Assembly: GCF_001549985.1 (NCBI RefSeq)
Contig: NZ_LROZ01000009.1
Coordinates: 62,001-126,000, forward strand
From: Myroides odoratus
GTDB lineage: Bacteria > Bacteroidota > Bacteroidia > Flavobacteriales > Flavobacteriaceae
Reading direction: 5' to 3'
Length of the DNA: 64,000 nucleotides
Part shown: piece after piece, positions 42,020 to 50,210 of the stretch
How the letters are laid out: each line of letters begins with the position of its first letter
How positions within the stretch are numbered: position 1 is the first letter of the stretch
Made by a program: the position numbers and the translations under genes
Notes under the pieces: generated by a model
Told to the model about the DNA's origin: nothing
Seen by the model: the letters and a program-made list of their open reading frames with translations, nothing else
Databases searched by the model: none

Positions 42020-43024
42020 CTATGGCACTTCTATTTCGTTTACAATTTGATTGATAATATCAACAGAAGTGATACTTTCTGCTTCTGCTTCATAAGTAAC
42101 CCCAATACGGTGGCGCAATACATCAATGACTACTGCACGTACATCTTCTGGAATTACATATCCTCTGCGTTTGATAAAAGCATAACATTTAGCCGCAGTG
42201 GCTAAGTTAATACTACCACGAGGTGATGCTCCAAAACTAATGAGCGGTTTTAATTTCTCTAGTTTGAATTGTTCTGGGTATCTCGTAGCAAAGATGATAT
42301 CTAAGATATACTTTTCAATTTTTTCATCCATGTACACCTTTTTAACGGCTTCTTGTGCACGTTTGATTTGATCCAAGGTTACTACTGGATTTATCGTTTG
42401 TTTTTCACCAGCTAAATTTTGGCGAATAACTAAGCGTTCTTCTTCTAATTTTGGATAGTCAATTACCGTTTTCAACATGAAACGGTCCATTTGCGCTTCT
42501 GGTAATGGATAAGTCCCTTCTTGTTCTACTGGGTTTTGTGTTGCCATAACCAAGAAAGGTTTATCTAACGGATAGGTAGTATCACTAATCGTTACTTGCT
42601 TTTCTTGCATCGCCTCCAAAAGTGCAGATTGTACTTTTGCTGGAGCACGGTTAATCTCATCCGCTAAGATGAAGTTAGCGAAAACAGGCCCCTTGCGAAT
42701 AGAAAAATCATTTTCTTTTACGTTGTAAATCATCGTACCGATTACATCGGCAGGTAATAAATCGGGCGTGAACTGAATTCTATTGAAGCTTCCATGTACC
42801 GCTTTTGATAAGGTATTAATTGCGAGTGTTTTTGCTAATCCAGGTACTCCTTCTAGTAAGATGTGCCCTTGTCCTAGTAATCCAATTAACAATCGATCAA
42901 TCATGTGCTTTTGTCCAACAATAGCCTTGTTCATTTCCATTGTTAAGATATCAATAAAAGCACTTTCTCTTTCTATAAGTTCATTTAATTCTCGAATATC
43001 GTAATTTGATCCTGGTGTTTCCAT
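42020..43024 (-). CDS. moxR: MoxR family AAA+ ATPase
   Basis: A 334-residue chaperone-type AAA+ ATPase that heads the Bat operon. Visible are Walker A GVPGLAKT (~78-85), RIQFTPDLLPADVIGT, Walker B ILADEINRAPAKVQSALLEA (~137-156), sensor 1 VMATQNPVEQEGTYPLPEAQ and the arginine finger region MDRFMLK, then sensor 2 GASPRGSINLATAAK. MoxR proteins work with VWA proteins, which here are encoded in the same operon (DUF58, BatA, BatB), to remodel or activate target proteins. Promoter sequences must lie in the 167-bp divergent spacer. Confidence 0.95.
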   Translation of the reverse strand: METPGSNYDIRELNELIERESAFIDILTMEMNKAIVGQKHMIDRLLIGLLGQGHILLEGVPGLAKTLAINTLSKAVHGSFNRIQFTPDLLPADVIGTMIYNVKENDFSIRKGPVFANFILADEINRAPAKVQSALLEAMQEKQVTISDTTYPLDKPFLVMATQNPVEQEGTYPLPEAQMDRFMLKTVIDYPKLEEERLVIRQNLAGEKQTINPVVTLDQIKRAQEAVKKVYMDEKIEKYILDIIFATRYPEQFKLEKLKPLISFGASPRGSINLATAAKCYAFIKRRGYVIPEDVRAVVIDVLRHRIGVTYEAEAESITSVDIINQIVNEIEVP

Positions 43025-43087
43025 AATAAAAGTTTTGTCTGAAAATAACGCTCATTTAATTATTCATGCAAATTCAAAAAATATTCT

Positions 43088-43105
43088 CTATTAAGTTGTT
43101 AATAG
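43088..43105. promoter_or_regulatory. Palindromic site between moxR and the AlbA_2 gene
   Basis: CTATTAA-GTTG-TTAATAG, a perfect 7-bp inverted repeat with a 4-bp centre, lies in the divergent spacer, 64 bp from the moxR start and 87 bp from the AlbA_2 start. It has the size of a dimeric repressor site. AT-rich sequence makes chance palindromes likely. Confidence 0.3.
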
Positions 43106-43191
43106 ATGGTTAAATCTAAAGTGGCCGTTCAACATTTGGGCATGATTTATGGGTTTCTTTTTATAAATTTAAGAACAAAAAATAATTTGCT

Positions 43192-44340
43192 ATGATTAAT
43201 AAGCGATTACTTATTAAAAATCTATTGGCCCAATATGATGAGAATAGTTTCTATGATAAGAAACGGCAGCTAAATTTACATACCAAATCGGGGAAAGCAA
43301 AATTTTTAAAACATATTTGTGCCTTATCAAATTCAAATCCTCAAAATAACTCCTTTATCATTGTAGGAGTGGATGATGATAATAACGAACTAGTTGGTGT
43401 AGATTTTTATGATGATAGTAAGATTCAAAATCTAGTAAATGCATATTTTGCCAATCCGCCGAGCATTACCTATGACAACGTTACTTTTACGGATCTTGCT
43501 GATGATAAGGTGATTGGCTTGGTGACCATTGCGCCAAATTCTGATTTAACTACGTTCAAACGACCCATTGGTGAAATCCAAGCAGGCTCTTATTTTTCCC
43601 GTGTTGGGAGTACATCCGTGCCCAATGGCGCACTCGTTTACAACGGAAATCAAAGTCATGTGGAGAGTATTGAAAAAAGCTCTCAAAATAATTTAAATCA
43701 CGTCCTCGAAAGCGTTGTACGTTATATGACGCAGTCTTCTAAGGATATTCACGCCAATTATAGCGTATTTAAAGAGCAATTTGTAATCTGTTGGGTCGGA
43801 AAAAAGATGAATATTCGCGGTATTCCGTTCTATTCGCGTATGGATATTGAATTTGTGAACGAGCAAATCAAGTTATTTTACTCTTCTTTGGATGTGGTAA
43901 CCTTGTTTTATGATACCGAATCGTTTGTGTTAACCGAGTATTTGAATCTCGGATTAAATGATGGAACGAGTTATTATCCCTTTGAAGAAATACGCTTAAA
44001 TTTTTATGACAACGGCAGCTATGCGATGGAGAGTAAGATGCTCTTCGAACCGCCCAAGTATAATGAAAATATTTTGGAGCACATTTATAGGAACAGCTTA
44101 AAGGTCATTCAAAAATTAAAAACAGGAGAGCGGTTAACGAATAAGGAAGAGCGCGTGTTAAGTAAATTGTGTTACAACATGATGTTGTGTTACCTCAATG
44201 GTTTTGAACAAGCGAAAGAAGAATTGATTGAGGTTAAAGATTATTTAAAATTCACCAATGACCCGGAGTTGTTTACAGGCTTTAAGCAAGTTATGCGTAT
44301 CTTGCGAAAACTGAAATACGAAACAGAAAGTTATGAGTAG
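43192..44340 (+). CDS. AlbA_2 (Schlafen-like) domain protein
   Basis: A 382-residue soluble protein. The N-terminal ~140 residues match the AlbA_2 putative nucleic-acid-binding fold: KAKFLKHICALSNSNPQNNS then FIIVGVDDDNNELVGVDFYD, and PIGEIQAGSYFSRVGSTSVP near residue 125. The rest (~150-382), rich in aromatic residues, has no family I can name. The 3' end overlaps the phosphatase gene by 8 bp, so the two are co-expressed. AlbA_2 proteins range from regulators to antiviral effectors; nothing else here supports a defence role, and I recall the pair as conserved in flavobacteria. Confidence 0.75.
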   Translation: MINKRLLIKNLLAQYDENSFYDKKRQLNLHTKSGKAKFLKHICALSNSNPQNNSFIIVGVDDDNNELVGVDFYDDSKIQNLVNAYFANPPSITYDNVTFTDLADDKVIGLVTIAPNSDLTTFKRPIGEIQAGSYFSRVGSTSVPNGALVYNGNQSHVESIEKSSQNNLNHVLESVVRYMTQSSKDIHANYSVFKEQFVICWVGKKMNIRGIPFYSRMDIEFVNEQIKLFYSSLDVVTLFYDTESFVLTEYLNLGLNDGTSYYPFEEIRLNFYDNGSYAMESKMLFEPPKYNENILEHIYRNSLKVIQKLKTGERLTNKEERVLSKLCYNMMLCYLNGFEQAKEELIEVKDYLKFTNDPELFTGFKQVMRILRKLKYETESYE

Positions 44341-45067
44341 AACATTGGTTATAGGAGATATACATGGAGGATTTAAAGGATTAAAACAACTTTTTGAACG
44401 AGCCCAAATAACACCAACCGATCAATTGATTTTTTTAGGCGATTATGTAGATGGATGGAGTGAACCCCATTTAGTTGTTGAATTTTTATTAGCCCTAGAA
44501 CAAACGCATTCTTGTGTGTTTTTAAGAGGAAATCACGAGAGTCTATTAGTGAAGTGGATGCTGACAAAGGAAGAAAACCCACAGTGGTTTAGGAATGGAG
44601 GAGATGCTTCTGTGTTGGCTTATCGTCAGTTACCTGAAGAACAGTTTGCCCGACATTTAGCTTTTTTTCAGCGTTTGCAAAATTACTATATCGATTCCAA
44701 GAATCGATTGTTTGTACATGCAGGATTTACCAATCCGAGAGGAATAGAAGTCGAGTTCTTTGAAGAGTATTTGTATTGGGATCGCACGTTGTGGGAAATG
44801 GTGATGGCCATGGATCCAGCACTAGATTCATCCAGTCCTTTATATCCTAAACGATTGAAATTCCATGAGGAAATTTATATTGGACATACACCCGTGACGC
44901 ATTTTGGCTTTGATGTACCAGTTAATTTTGCAAATGTTTGGAATATTGATACAGGAGCTGCTTTTTTAGGGAAAATAAGCGTCATGGATATTGAGACAAA
45001 AGAATATTGGCAAAGTGATGTTGTCGCTGATTTATATCCAACAGAAGAGGGAAGAAATCATGGATAA
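44333..45067 (+). CDS. Calcineurin-like metallophosphoesterase (PPP-type phosphatase)
   Basis: A 244-residue dimetal phosphatase of the bacterial PPP/ApaH-like group. Motifs run in order: GDIHGGFKGL (~7-16), GDYVDGWSE (~37-45), LRGNHESLL (~63-71), a histidine in FVHAGFTNPRG (~127-137) and YIGHTPVTHFG (~183-193), supplying all metal ligands. Such enzymes dephosphorylate proteins or cleave dinucleoside polyphosphates. It overlaps the AlbA_2 gene by 8 bp, suggesting a functional pair. A TAnnTTTG element for the next gene begins just after its stop codon. Confidence 0.9.
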   Translation: MSRTLVIGDIHGGFKGLKQLFERAQITPTDQLIFLGDYVDGWSEPHLVVEFLLALEQTHSCVFLRGNHESLLVKWMLTKEENPQWFRNGGDASVLAYRQLPEEQFARHLAFFQRLQNYYIDSKNRLFVHAGFTNPRGIEVEFFEEYLYWDRTLWEMVMAMDPALDSSSPLYPKRLKFHEEIYIGHTPVTHFGFDVPVNFANVWNIDTGAAFLGKISVMDIETKEYWQSDVVADLYPTEEGRNHG

Positions 45068-45080
45068 TAGTAAAATATTA

Positions 45081-45088
45081 TATATTTG
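45081..45088 (+). promoter_or_regulatory. Candidate -7 promoter element of the beta-barrel gene
   Basis: TATATTTG, a perfect TAnnTTTG match, 19 bp before ATG 45108. This supports the short start of that gene, which would otherwise overlap the phosphatase gene. Confidence 0.55.
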
Positions 45089-45107
45089 TAGGCAAAGTTT
45101 AGAACAA

Positions 45108-45665
45108 ATGAAAAAAATAATCGCAACTGCTTTTTTAATCGGTGGAATATTAGGCGCCAAAGCACAAGCTGTGAATGAGGTTAAGGTAAATATTCTTAAT
45201 GCCATTGTAGTGCCTTCAATTGAATTGGGTTATGAGCATTTTATTGACCATAATCAATCTGTTGGATTAGATGTGCATTTTATGGATCGCTTTTCATACT
45301 ATCACGAAAGTAAAAGCAAAGACCAAAAGTTTAATACAACGAGTTTAGCTTTAAATTATAAATTCTATTTTGGAGGTAAAAATGATGCCAACGGAAGTGG
45401 GTATTCTGTTTCTCCTTTTATCAAGTATCGTTTTGGTAACTTTAAGGAGGATAGATTTAATGCAGAAATTGATGGATTAGAGCGTGTAAAAACGGATATG
45501 AATAGCTTTATTCTAGGTATCGGGGTTGGATATAAATGGACGATGGGTGATTCTTTCGCTATTGAGCCCTTTGCTAATATTGCTCGAAACTTTAGTAGTG
45601 AAGTAAATGATCGTTTCTCAGCGATTGAATTCAATGCAGGAGTTATGATTGGTTACCGCTTTTAA
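45108..45665 (+). CDS. Predicted outer-membrane beta-barrel protein
   Basis: From ATG 45108 the product is 185 residues, beginning with a signal peptide (KKIIATAFLIGGILGAKAQA). The mature chain alternates polar and aromatic residues typical of an eight-stranded barrel: SIELGYEHFIDHNQSVGLDV, TTSLALNYKFYFGG, SPFIKYRFGNF, GIGVGYKWTMGDSFAIEPFA, and it ends with an aromatic C-terminal strand (GYRF), the usual barrel end signal. A longer frame from 44991 has no signal peptide at its N-terminus and is rejected. Function unknown; it resembles small DUF3575-type surface proteins. A terminator follows closely. Confidence 0.8.
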   Translation: MKKIIATAFLIGGILGAKAQAVNEVKVNILNAIVVPSIELGYEHFIDHNQSVGLDVHFMDRFSYYHESKSKDQKFNTTSLALNYKFYFGGKNDANGSGYSVSPFIKYRFGNFKEDRFNAEIDGLERVKTDMNSFILGIGVGYKWTMGDSFAIEPFANIARNFSSEVNDRFSAIEFNAGVMIGYRF

Positions 45666-45683
45666 TCAAAAAGAGATAAAAAC

Positions 45684-45713
45684 AAAAAAGACGTCTATTA
45701 GACGTCTTTTTTT
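45684..45713. terminator. Bidirectional intrinsic terminator
   Basis: GACGTCT / AGACGTC stem with a 3-nt loop, flanked by A6 and T7 tracts, between the convergent beta-barrel and aldehyde dehydrogenase genes. Confidence 0.9.
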
Positions 45714-45727
45714 ATGGTTGTATTCGA

Positions 45728-47275
45728 TTAAAAATCAAATTTAATACCTTGTGCTAATGGAAGTTGACTTCCGTAGTTAATTGTATTTGTTTGTCTTCTC
45801 ATGTAAGCTTTCCAAGCATCAGATCCAGACTCACGTCCTCCACCTGTTTCTTTTTCGCCTCCAAAAGCTCCACCAATTTCAGCACCTGAAGTACCAATAT
45901 TAACGTTAGCAATTCCACAATCAGAACCTGCATGTGAAAGGAATAATTCCATTTCGCGCATATTGTTTGTGAAGATTGATGAAGATAATCCTTGAGGAAC
46001 ACCATTTTGCATTGCAATAGCTTCTTCAATGTTGCTGTATTTCATTACGTATAAAATTGGTGCAAACGTTTCAGCTTGAACAATTTCAAATTCGTTTTTC
46101 GCTTCAATGATACATGGTTTTACATAACAACCACTTTCATATCCTGCTCCTTCTACAACACCACCTTCAACGATAATTTTTCCACCTTCTTGTTTTGCTT
46201 TTTCAATCGCTTTCAAGTAATCTTGAACAGCACCTTGGTCAATTAGTGGTCCAACGTGATTTGCTGCGTCTAATGGGTTTCCAATTTTTAATTGTGCATA
46301 AGCACTTTGTAATACTTGGATTGTTTTATCGTAAACGCTTTCGTGGATAATTAAACGACGAGTTGATGTACAACGTTGTCCTGCTGTTCCAACTGCTCCG
46401 AATACAGCTCCAACTAATACCATGTTGATATCAGCATGCTCAGAAACGATGATTGCGTTGTTTCCTCCTAATTCTAAAATTGTATTTCCAAAACGCTCAG
46501 CAACTGTTTTTGATACGTGACGACCAATACGAGTTGATCCTGTGAAAGATACTAATGGAATTCTGTGGTCATTGTTCATTAAATCTCCACATTCATTTCC
46601 AACTACTAAGTTACATACTCCTTCTTGGATATCGTTTGCTTTGAATACTTTAGCAATAATATTTTGACACGCAACTGCACATAACGGTGTTTTTGAACTT
46701 GGTTTCCATACACAAACGTCTCCACAAACCCAAGCAATCATTGTGTTCCAGCTCCAAACAGCCACTGGGAAGTTGAAAGCAGAAATAACACCTACAATTC
46801 CAATTGGATGCCATTGCTCATACATTCTGTGCATAGGTCTTTCTGAGTGCATCGTTAAACCGTACAATTGACGAGATAATCCTACTGCGAAATCACAGAT
46901 GTCAATCATTTCTTGAACTTCACCTAAACCTTCTTGTAAACTTTTACCCATTTCATAAGAAACAAGTTTTCCAAGGTGTTCTTTATTGGCACGTAATTCT
47001 TCTCCGATTTGACGAACGATATCTCCTCTTTTTGGTGCAGGAACTAATTTCCAAGATTTGTAAGCCTCTTGTGCTGTTTGCATTACTTTTTCGTAATCTT
47101 CAGCTGTTGTAGCTTTTACTTTTCCTATTAATTCACCATTTACAGGTGAGTATGATTCGATAATTCTTCCGTTAGAAAATGAGTGTAAACCTGTTGAAGT
47201 ACCATTGTTTACTTCTTCAAGTCCTAAATGCTTCATCGCATCCAAAATTCCAAATTGGTCATTTGTTGTTGCCAT
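45728..47275 (-). CDS. Aldehyde dehydrogenase of the ALDH7 (antiquitin) type
   Basis: A 515-residue NAD-dependent dehydrogenase. Catalytic Glu is in LELGGNNAI (~268) and catalytic Cys in [13 protein letters not shown] (~302). The C-terminal [20 protein letters not shown] followed by [14 protein letters not shown] and LPLAQGIKF is specific to ALDH7, which oxidises alpha-aminoadipic semialdehyde (piperideine-6-carboxylate) in lysine breakdown. No lysine-degradation partner is encoded nearby. The length and all motifs are intact. A 239-bp spacer without an obvious promoter match separates it from 3-hydroxyanthranilate dioxygenase upstream. Confidence 0.9.
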   Translation of the reverse strand: MATTNDQFGILDAMKHLGLEEVNNGTSTGLHSFSNGRIIESYSPVNGELIGKVKATTAEDYEKVMQTAQEAYKSWKLVPAPKRGDIVRQIGEELRANKEHLGKLVSYEMGKSLQEGLGEVQEMIDICDFAVGLSRQLYGLTMHSERPMHRMYEQWHPIGIVGVISAFNFPVAVWSWNTMIAWVCGDVCVWKPSSKTPLCAVACQNIIAKVFKANDIQEGVCNLVVGNECGDLMNNDHRIPLVSFTGSTRIGRHVSKTVAERFGNTILELGGNNAIIVSEHADINMVLVGAVFGAVGTAGQRCTSTRRLIIHESVYDKTIQVLQSAYAQLKIGNPLDAANHVGPLIDQGAVQDYLKAIEKAKQEGGKIIVEGGVVEGAGYESGCYVKPCIIEAKNEFEIVQAETFAPILYVMKYSNIEEAIAMQNGVPQGLSSSIFTNNMREMELFLSHAGSDCGIANVNIGTSGAEIGGAFGGEKETGGGRESGSDAWKAYMRRQTNTINYGSQLPLAQGIKFDF

Positions 47276-47514
47276 TATTCTTCTTTTATAGTTTATAAGA
47301 TAGTTCTTCGCTAAGATATAAAAATAATTTTAGCTAAGAGGTGTTAATAAAAACACTTCATTTTGCTATATTATTAAGTTGTTGTCAATTATTTGGAATA
47401 AAAGCAACGTTTATTTTGTGCTAATTGTAAAATTATAATTAGGTTGTTAGTCTGAAGCAATAGATTGCTTTAAAACAAAAAAATACCGTGTGTTTTTGCG
47501 TGTTTACGGGAAGA

Positions 47515-48036
47515 TTATGGAACAGCATCCATCACGCAATTGCAGTGCGAGCAGGTTCTCAATTCTTCTGATTGGTAAAAATGCTTAAAATGAGGAAGAA
47601 AATCCGTTTCGATATCAGTTAATTCGAAATAGACTTCATGTAATTTCTCGTTGCAGTTCTCACAATACCAAATTAAACCATCTTTTGCATGGGCTTCTTT
47701 TCTTTTCGTTTCCACGACTAAGCCAACAGAATTTGCTGTGCGAATAGGCGCATGAGGCATTTTGGCTGGTAGGAGATAGATGTCTCCGGGGTTAAGTGTA
47801 ATGCGTTTTCTTTCTCCATCTTCCTGAATATCAATGTAGATTGTTCCTTCTAGTTGAAAAAAGAATTCTTCATTCTCGTTATAGTGAAAGTCTTTGCGAT
47901 TATTAGGACCTCCAACAACCATAATGATATAATCTTTTGAATCGATAAAAAGATTCTTATTTGATACAGGTGGTTTCAGCAGGTCTTTATTTTCATTCAC
48001 CCACTGTAAAAGATTAAAGGCTACGGCATTACTCAT
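47515..48036 (-). CDS. nbaC: 3-Hydroxyanthranilate 3,4-dioxygenase
   Basis: A 173-residue cupin iron dioxygenase opening the ring of 3-hydroxyanthranilate in the kynurenine route to quinolinate and NAD. The ligands are in place at the positions known from Cupriavidus: His51 (DFHYNENEEFF), Glu57 and His95 (PAKMPHAPIR). The second, rubredoxin-like iron site of bacterial forms is present: C125-x2-C128 and C162-x2-C165. The name haao is also used. It lies 15 bp after the EnvC-like gene on the same strand, an unexpected partner; no other kynurenine gene is in the window. Confidence 0.94.
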   Translation of the reverse strand: MSNAVAFNLLQWVNENKDLLKPPVSNKNLFIDSKDYIIMVVGGPNNRKDFHYNENEEFFFQLEGTIYIDIQEDGERKRITLNPGDIYLLPAKMPHAPIRTANSVGLVVETKRKEAHAKDGLIWYCENCNEKLHEVYFELTDIETDFLPHFKHFYQSEELRTCSHCNCVMDAVP

Positions 48037-48051
48037 AGGATAAAAATGCGT

Positions 48052-49311
48052 TTAGTTACTTCTACTCAACCAATTTTGAGGGTTATCAATATTGGAGTTG
48101 TGCGAAAGTAAGAATTTTAAAACAGTTTTTCCTGCGCTGTTTGTGTTAATTGTTCCGATGGTTTGCTTTAAACTTACTTTATCGCCTTTTTGAACGGTAA
48201 CATCACGTAGATTTTGATACACCGTAATGTAATCTCCATGCTGAATTAACACGGCTTTGTTTCCTCCAGATAAAACCTGTACTTGTAATACTTCTCCTTC
48301 AAAAATAGCTCTTGCTTTAGCATTGGATTCAGTGGTAATTTCCACTCCACTGTTGTGGACAGTTAGGTGTGTTTGTACAGGGTGTGGCTGATCTCCATAA
48401 GGTAGAGATACATAGCCTTTCTCCACGGGCCACGGTAATTTTCCACGGTTTGCTTTGAAATTATCAGCAACTAATTTTCCTTCTGGTGTTAGCTCAAAAG
48501 TAGCCGCAGCAGAACTAGTCGTTTTAGATTTAGTTGTGGTTTTACCCGCTTTTGCAGCCGCTTCTCTAGCTTTTCTATTTGCTTCTTCAATGGCTTCGCG
48601 AATTAATTGCTGGATTTTGCGATCAATTGCTTTGGTTTCGTCTTGTTTTTTCTTGATTTGTTCGTTGAACTTCTTCTGATCTTTCTTCACAATAGACACA
48701 AGTTCTTGTTGTGCTGTTAAATCTTCTTTTAAGTTCTTTTCATTCGCTTCTTGTTCTGCTAAAAGCTTGCGTTGCTTTTCTTTCTCAACTTCAAGTTTAG
48801 CTAAAGCTTCATTTAACAAGATCGTTTTTTCTTTCAGTTCTTCTCCCTGTTGTTTTCTGAAATCAGCATATTGCTTTAAATATTGTACGCGTTTATAGGC
48901 CTGAAAAAAGTTTTCAGAAGAGAGAATAAACATCATTTTGCTCTGATTGGATCTACTCTTGTACGCTTTTACAATTGTTTTGGCATAATCTTGCTTAAGT
49001 TGATCTAATTCTTTAGCTAAAGCATTCGCCTCTTTTTGATTTTTAGCAATATTGTTCGTGGTGATATTAATCTGCTTGCGCACATTACTGATTAACTGTC
49101 TGTTCAGGGTAACTTTTCGGTTAATCTCATCAATCTCAGCTAAAATATTGCGTTCTTTCGTTTGCTCTTTGTGAAGTAACTGCTGTACAGACTTAATTTC
49201 AATTACAATCTGTTGCTTTCTGCGTTCTAACTGTTCTTGTGTCTCTTTTTGTTGAGCACACAAAGGCAATGCCATTAAAATGAACAATATAGAGCAGTAG
49301 GTTTTTTTCAT
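48052..49311 (-). CDS. EnvC-like murein hydrolase activator (degenerate M23/LytM domain)
   Basis: A 419-residue periplasmic protein: signal peptide (CSILFILMALPLCAQ), a long coiled coil (~20-250, ERRKQQIVIEIKSVQQLLHK onward), an Ala/Thr-rich hinge (~255-275), then a LytM domain (~295-419) with GEVLQVQVLSGGNKAVLIQH and GDYITVYQNL. The zinc-binding His/Asp pattern of active M23 peptidases is incomplete (HNSGVEI instead of HxGxD; QHGDYITVY lacks the HxH histidine), so it probably activates amidases, as EnvC does, rather than cutting peptidoglycan itself. It is 39 bp downstream of the DUF4292 gene and likely co-transcribed with nbaC. Confidence 0.88.
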   Translation of the reverse strand: MKKTYCSILFILMALPLCAQQKETQEQLERRKQQIVIEIKSVQQLLHKEQTKERNILAEIDEINRKVTLNRQLISNVRKQINITTNNIAKNQKEANALAKELDQLKQDYAKTIVKAYKSRSNQSKMMFILSSENFFQAYKRVQYLKQYADFRKQQGEELKEKTILLNEALAKLEVEKEKQRKLLAEQEANEKNLKEDLTAQQELVSIVKKDQKKFNEQIKKKQDETKAIDRKIQQLIREAIEEANRKAREAAAKAGKTTTKSKTTSSAAATFELTPEGKLVADNFKANRGKLPWPVEKGYVSLPYGDQPHPVQTHLTVHNSGVEITTESNAKARAIFEGEVLQVQVLSGGNKAVLIQHGDYITVYQNLRDVTVQKGDKVSLKQTIGTINTNSAGKTVLKFLLSHNSNIDNPQNWLSRSN

Positions 49312-49350
49312 AGCGGTGTACTTCTTAAGCCATACAATATTACGGAATTT

Positions 49351-50124
49351 TTACAAATTAATGAGTTTGTACCCCTTAGGAACTGCATAATTAATTTGTA
49401 AATCTTCGTTAAACGAAACTTTTCTGTAACGAATATCCAAATTTATGGTTTTTTCTTCTTCCGCTAGAATATTTATTTCTGTTGGGACAATAAAGTTTTT
49501 TACTTTTTGATAACCTGGATACGAGATAGTTACTTTTCGGTTGGAGTTGCGTTCTGTAATCGCTTCTTTTTTCAAAAGTGTATTCTCATCTTCGAAAAAG
49601 TAAGTAGACTGTAATTCTTCTTGTTCAGGAGAGCTGACTTTGTGTAACCCATCTTCAATACTAGCCACATATTCTCCACTATTTTGACTGTCTAAGACTT
49701 GTCCTAACAGCAGGTTTTGAAAACGATTGAAGTTTACATCAGCCCCAATGAATTTTGTCAATACATCATATCCTCCTTGAAAGGCGTTTTCGTGGAATTT
49801 TTCATAGTATTGGATGCCGTCAGGCGTAATAAGTGCTTTACTAACGAGGATGTCCGAATAGCGGATGTTGAGCTGGATCTGTTTGTCTTTTTCAATTAAA
49901 ACCTCAAGTCCAATTTTGTAGTTATCTTCTTCCGTTTTATAATGGGCGGTTCCTTTCAGCGTAACGGTTTCAAAATCCTGTGCATTTTTAGCGTGATTGT
50001 TTAAAATGACCAAAGCCGTTTTTGATTTTGTAGCATTTGATTCTCGCAATAAAAACCCTTCTCCTCCTTTTTTACAACTGATAAATAGTAAGCTTGTAAG
50101 GCATAGGAACGCAATCTTTTTCAT
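49351..50124 (-). CDS. DUF4292 family lipoprotein
   Basis: A 257-residue lipoprotein with signal peptide and lipobox F-I-S-C (Cys17). The body is beta-rich: KTALVILNNHAKNAQDFETV, LEVLIEKDKQIQLNIRYSDI, ALITPDGIQYYEKFHENAFQ, and near the end EINILAEEEKTINLDIRYRK. This pattern of long antiparallel strands resembles LolA/LolB-like folds, and the family is recognised as DUF4292 in Bacteroidota. It probably sits in the outer membrane, with a role in envelope lipid or lipoprotein handling possible but unproved. It precedes the EnvC-like gene by 39 bp. Confidence 0.82.
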   Translation of the reverse strand: MKKIAFLCLTSLLFISCKKGGEGFLLRESNATKSKTALVILNNHAKNAQDFETVTLKGTAHYKTEEDNYKIGLEVLIEKDKQIQLNIRYSDILVSKALITPDGIQYYEKFHENAFQGGYDVLTKFIGADVNFNRFQNLLLGQVLDSQNSGEYVASIEDGLHKVSSPEQEELQSTYFFEDENTLLKKEAITERNSNRKVTISYPGYQKVKNFIVPTEINILAEEEKTINLDIRYRKVSFNEDLQINYAVPKGYKLINL

Positions 50125-50169
50125 AGTTTTTGTAGCTAAATGGTTTAGTACCTCGAATATAGATAAAAA

Positions 50170-50201
50170 AAATCCGTTTTAAAGAAATTTAAAACGGATT
50201 T
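50170..50201 (-). terminator. Intrinsic terminator after the nucleotidyltransferase gene
   Basis: A 14-bp perfect stem (AAATCCGTTTTAAA and its complement) with a 4-nt loop, followed on the minus strand by a T tract. It separates dut/nucleotidyltransferase from the DUF4292 unit. Confidence 0.85.
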
Positions 50202-50210
50202 AATAGTATT

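Noticed and set aside
43192..45067. Antiviral Schlafen/AlbA_2 defence system
   Set aside because: No nuclease, ATPase or other defence gene is adjacent, and the pair lies among housekeeping genes; a regulatory role is at least as likely.
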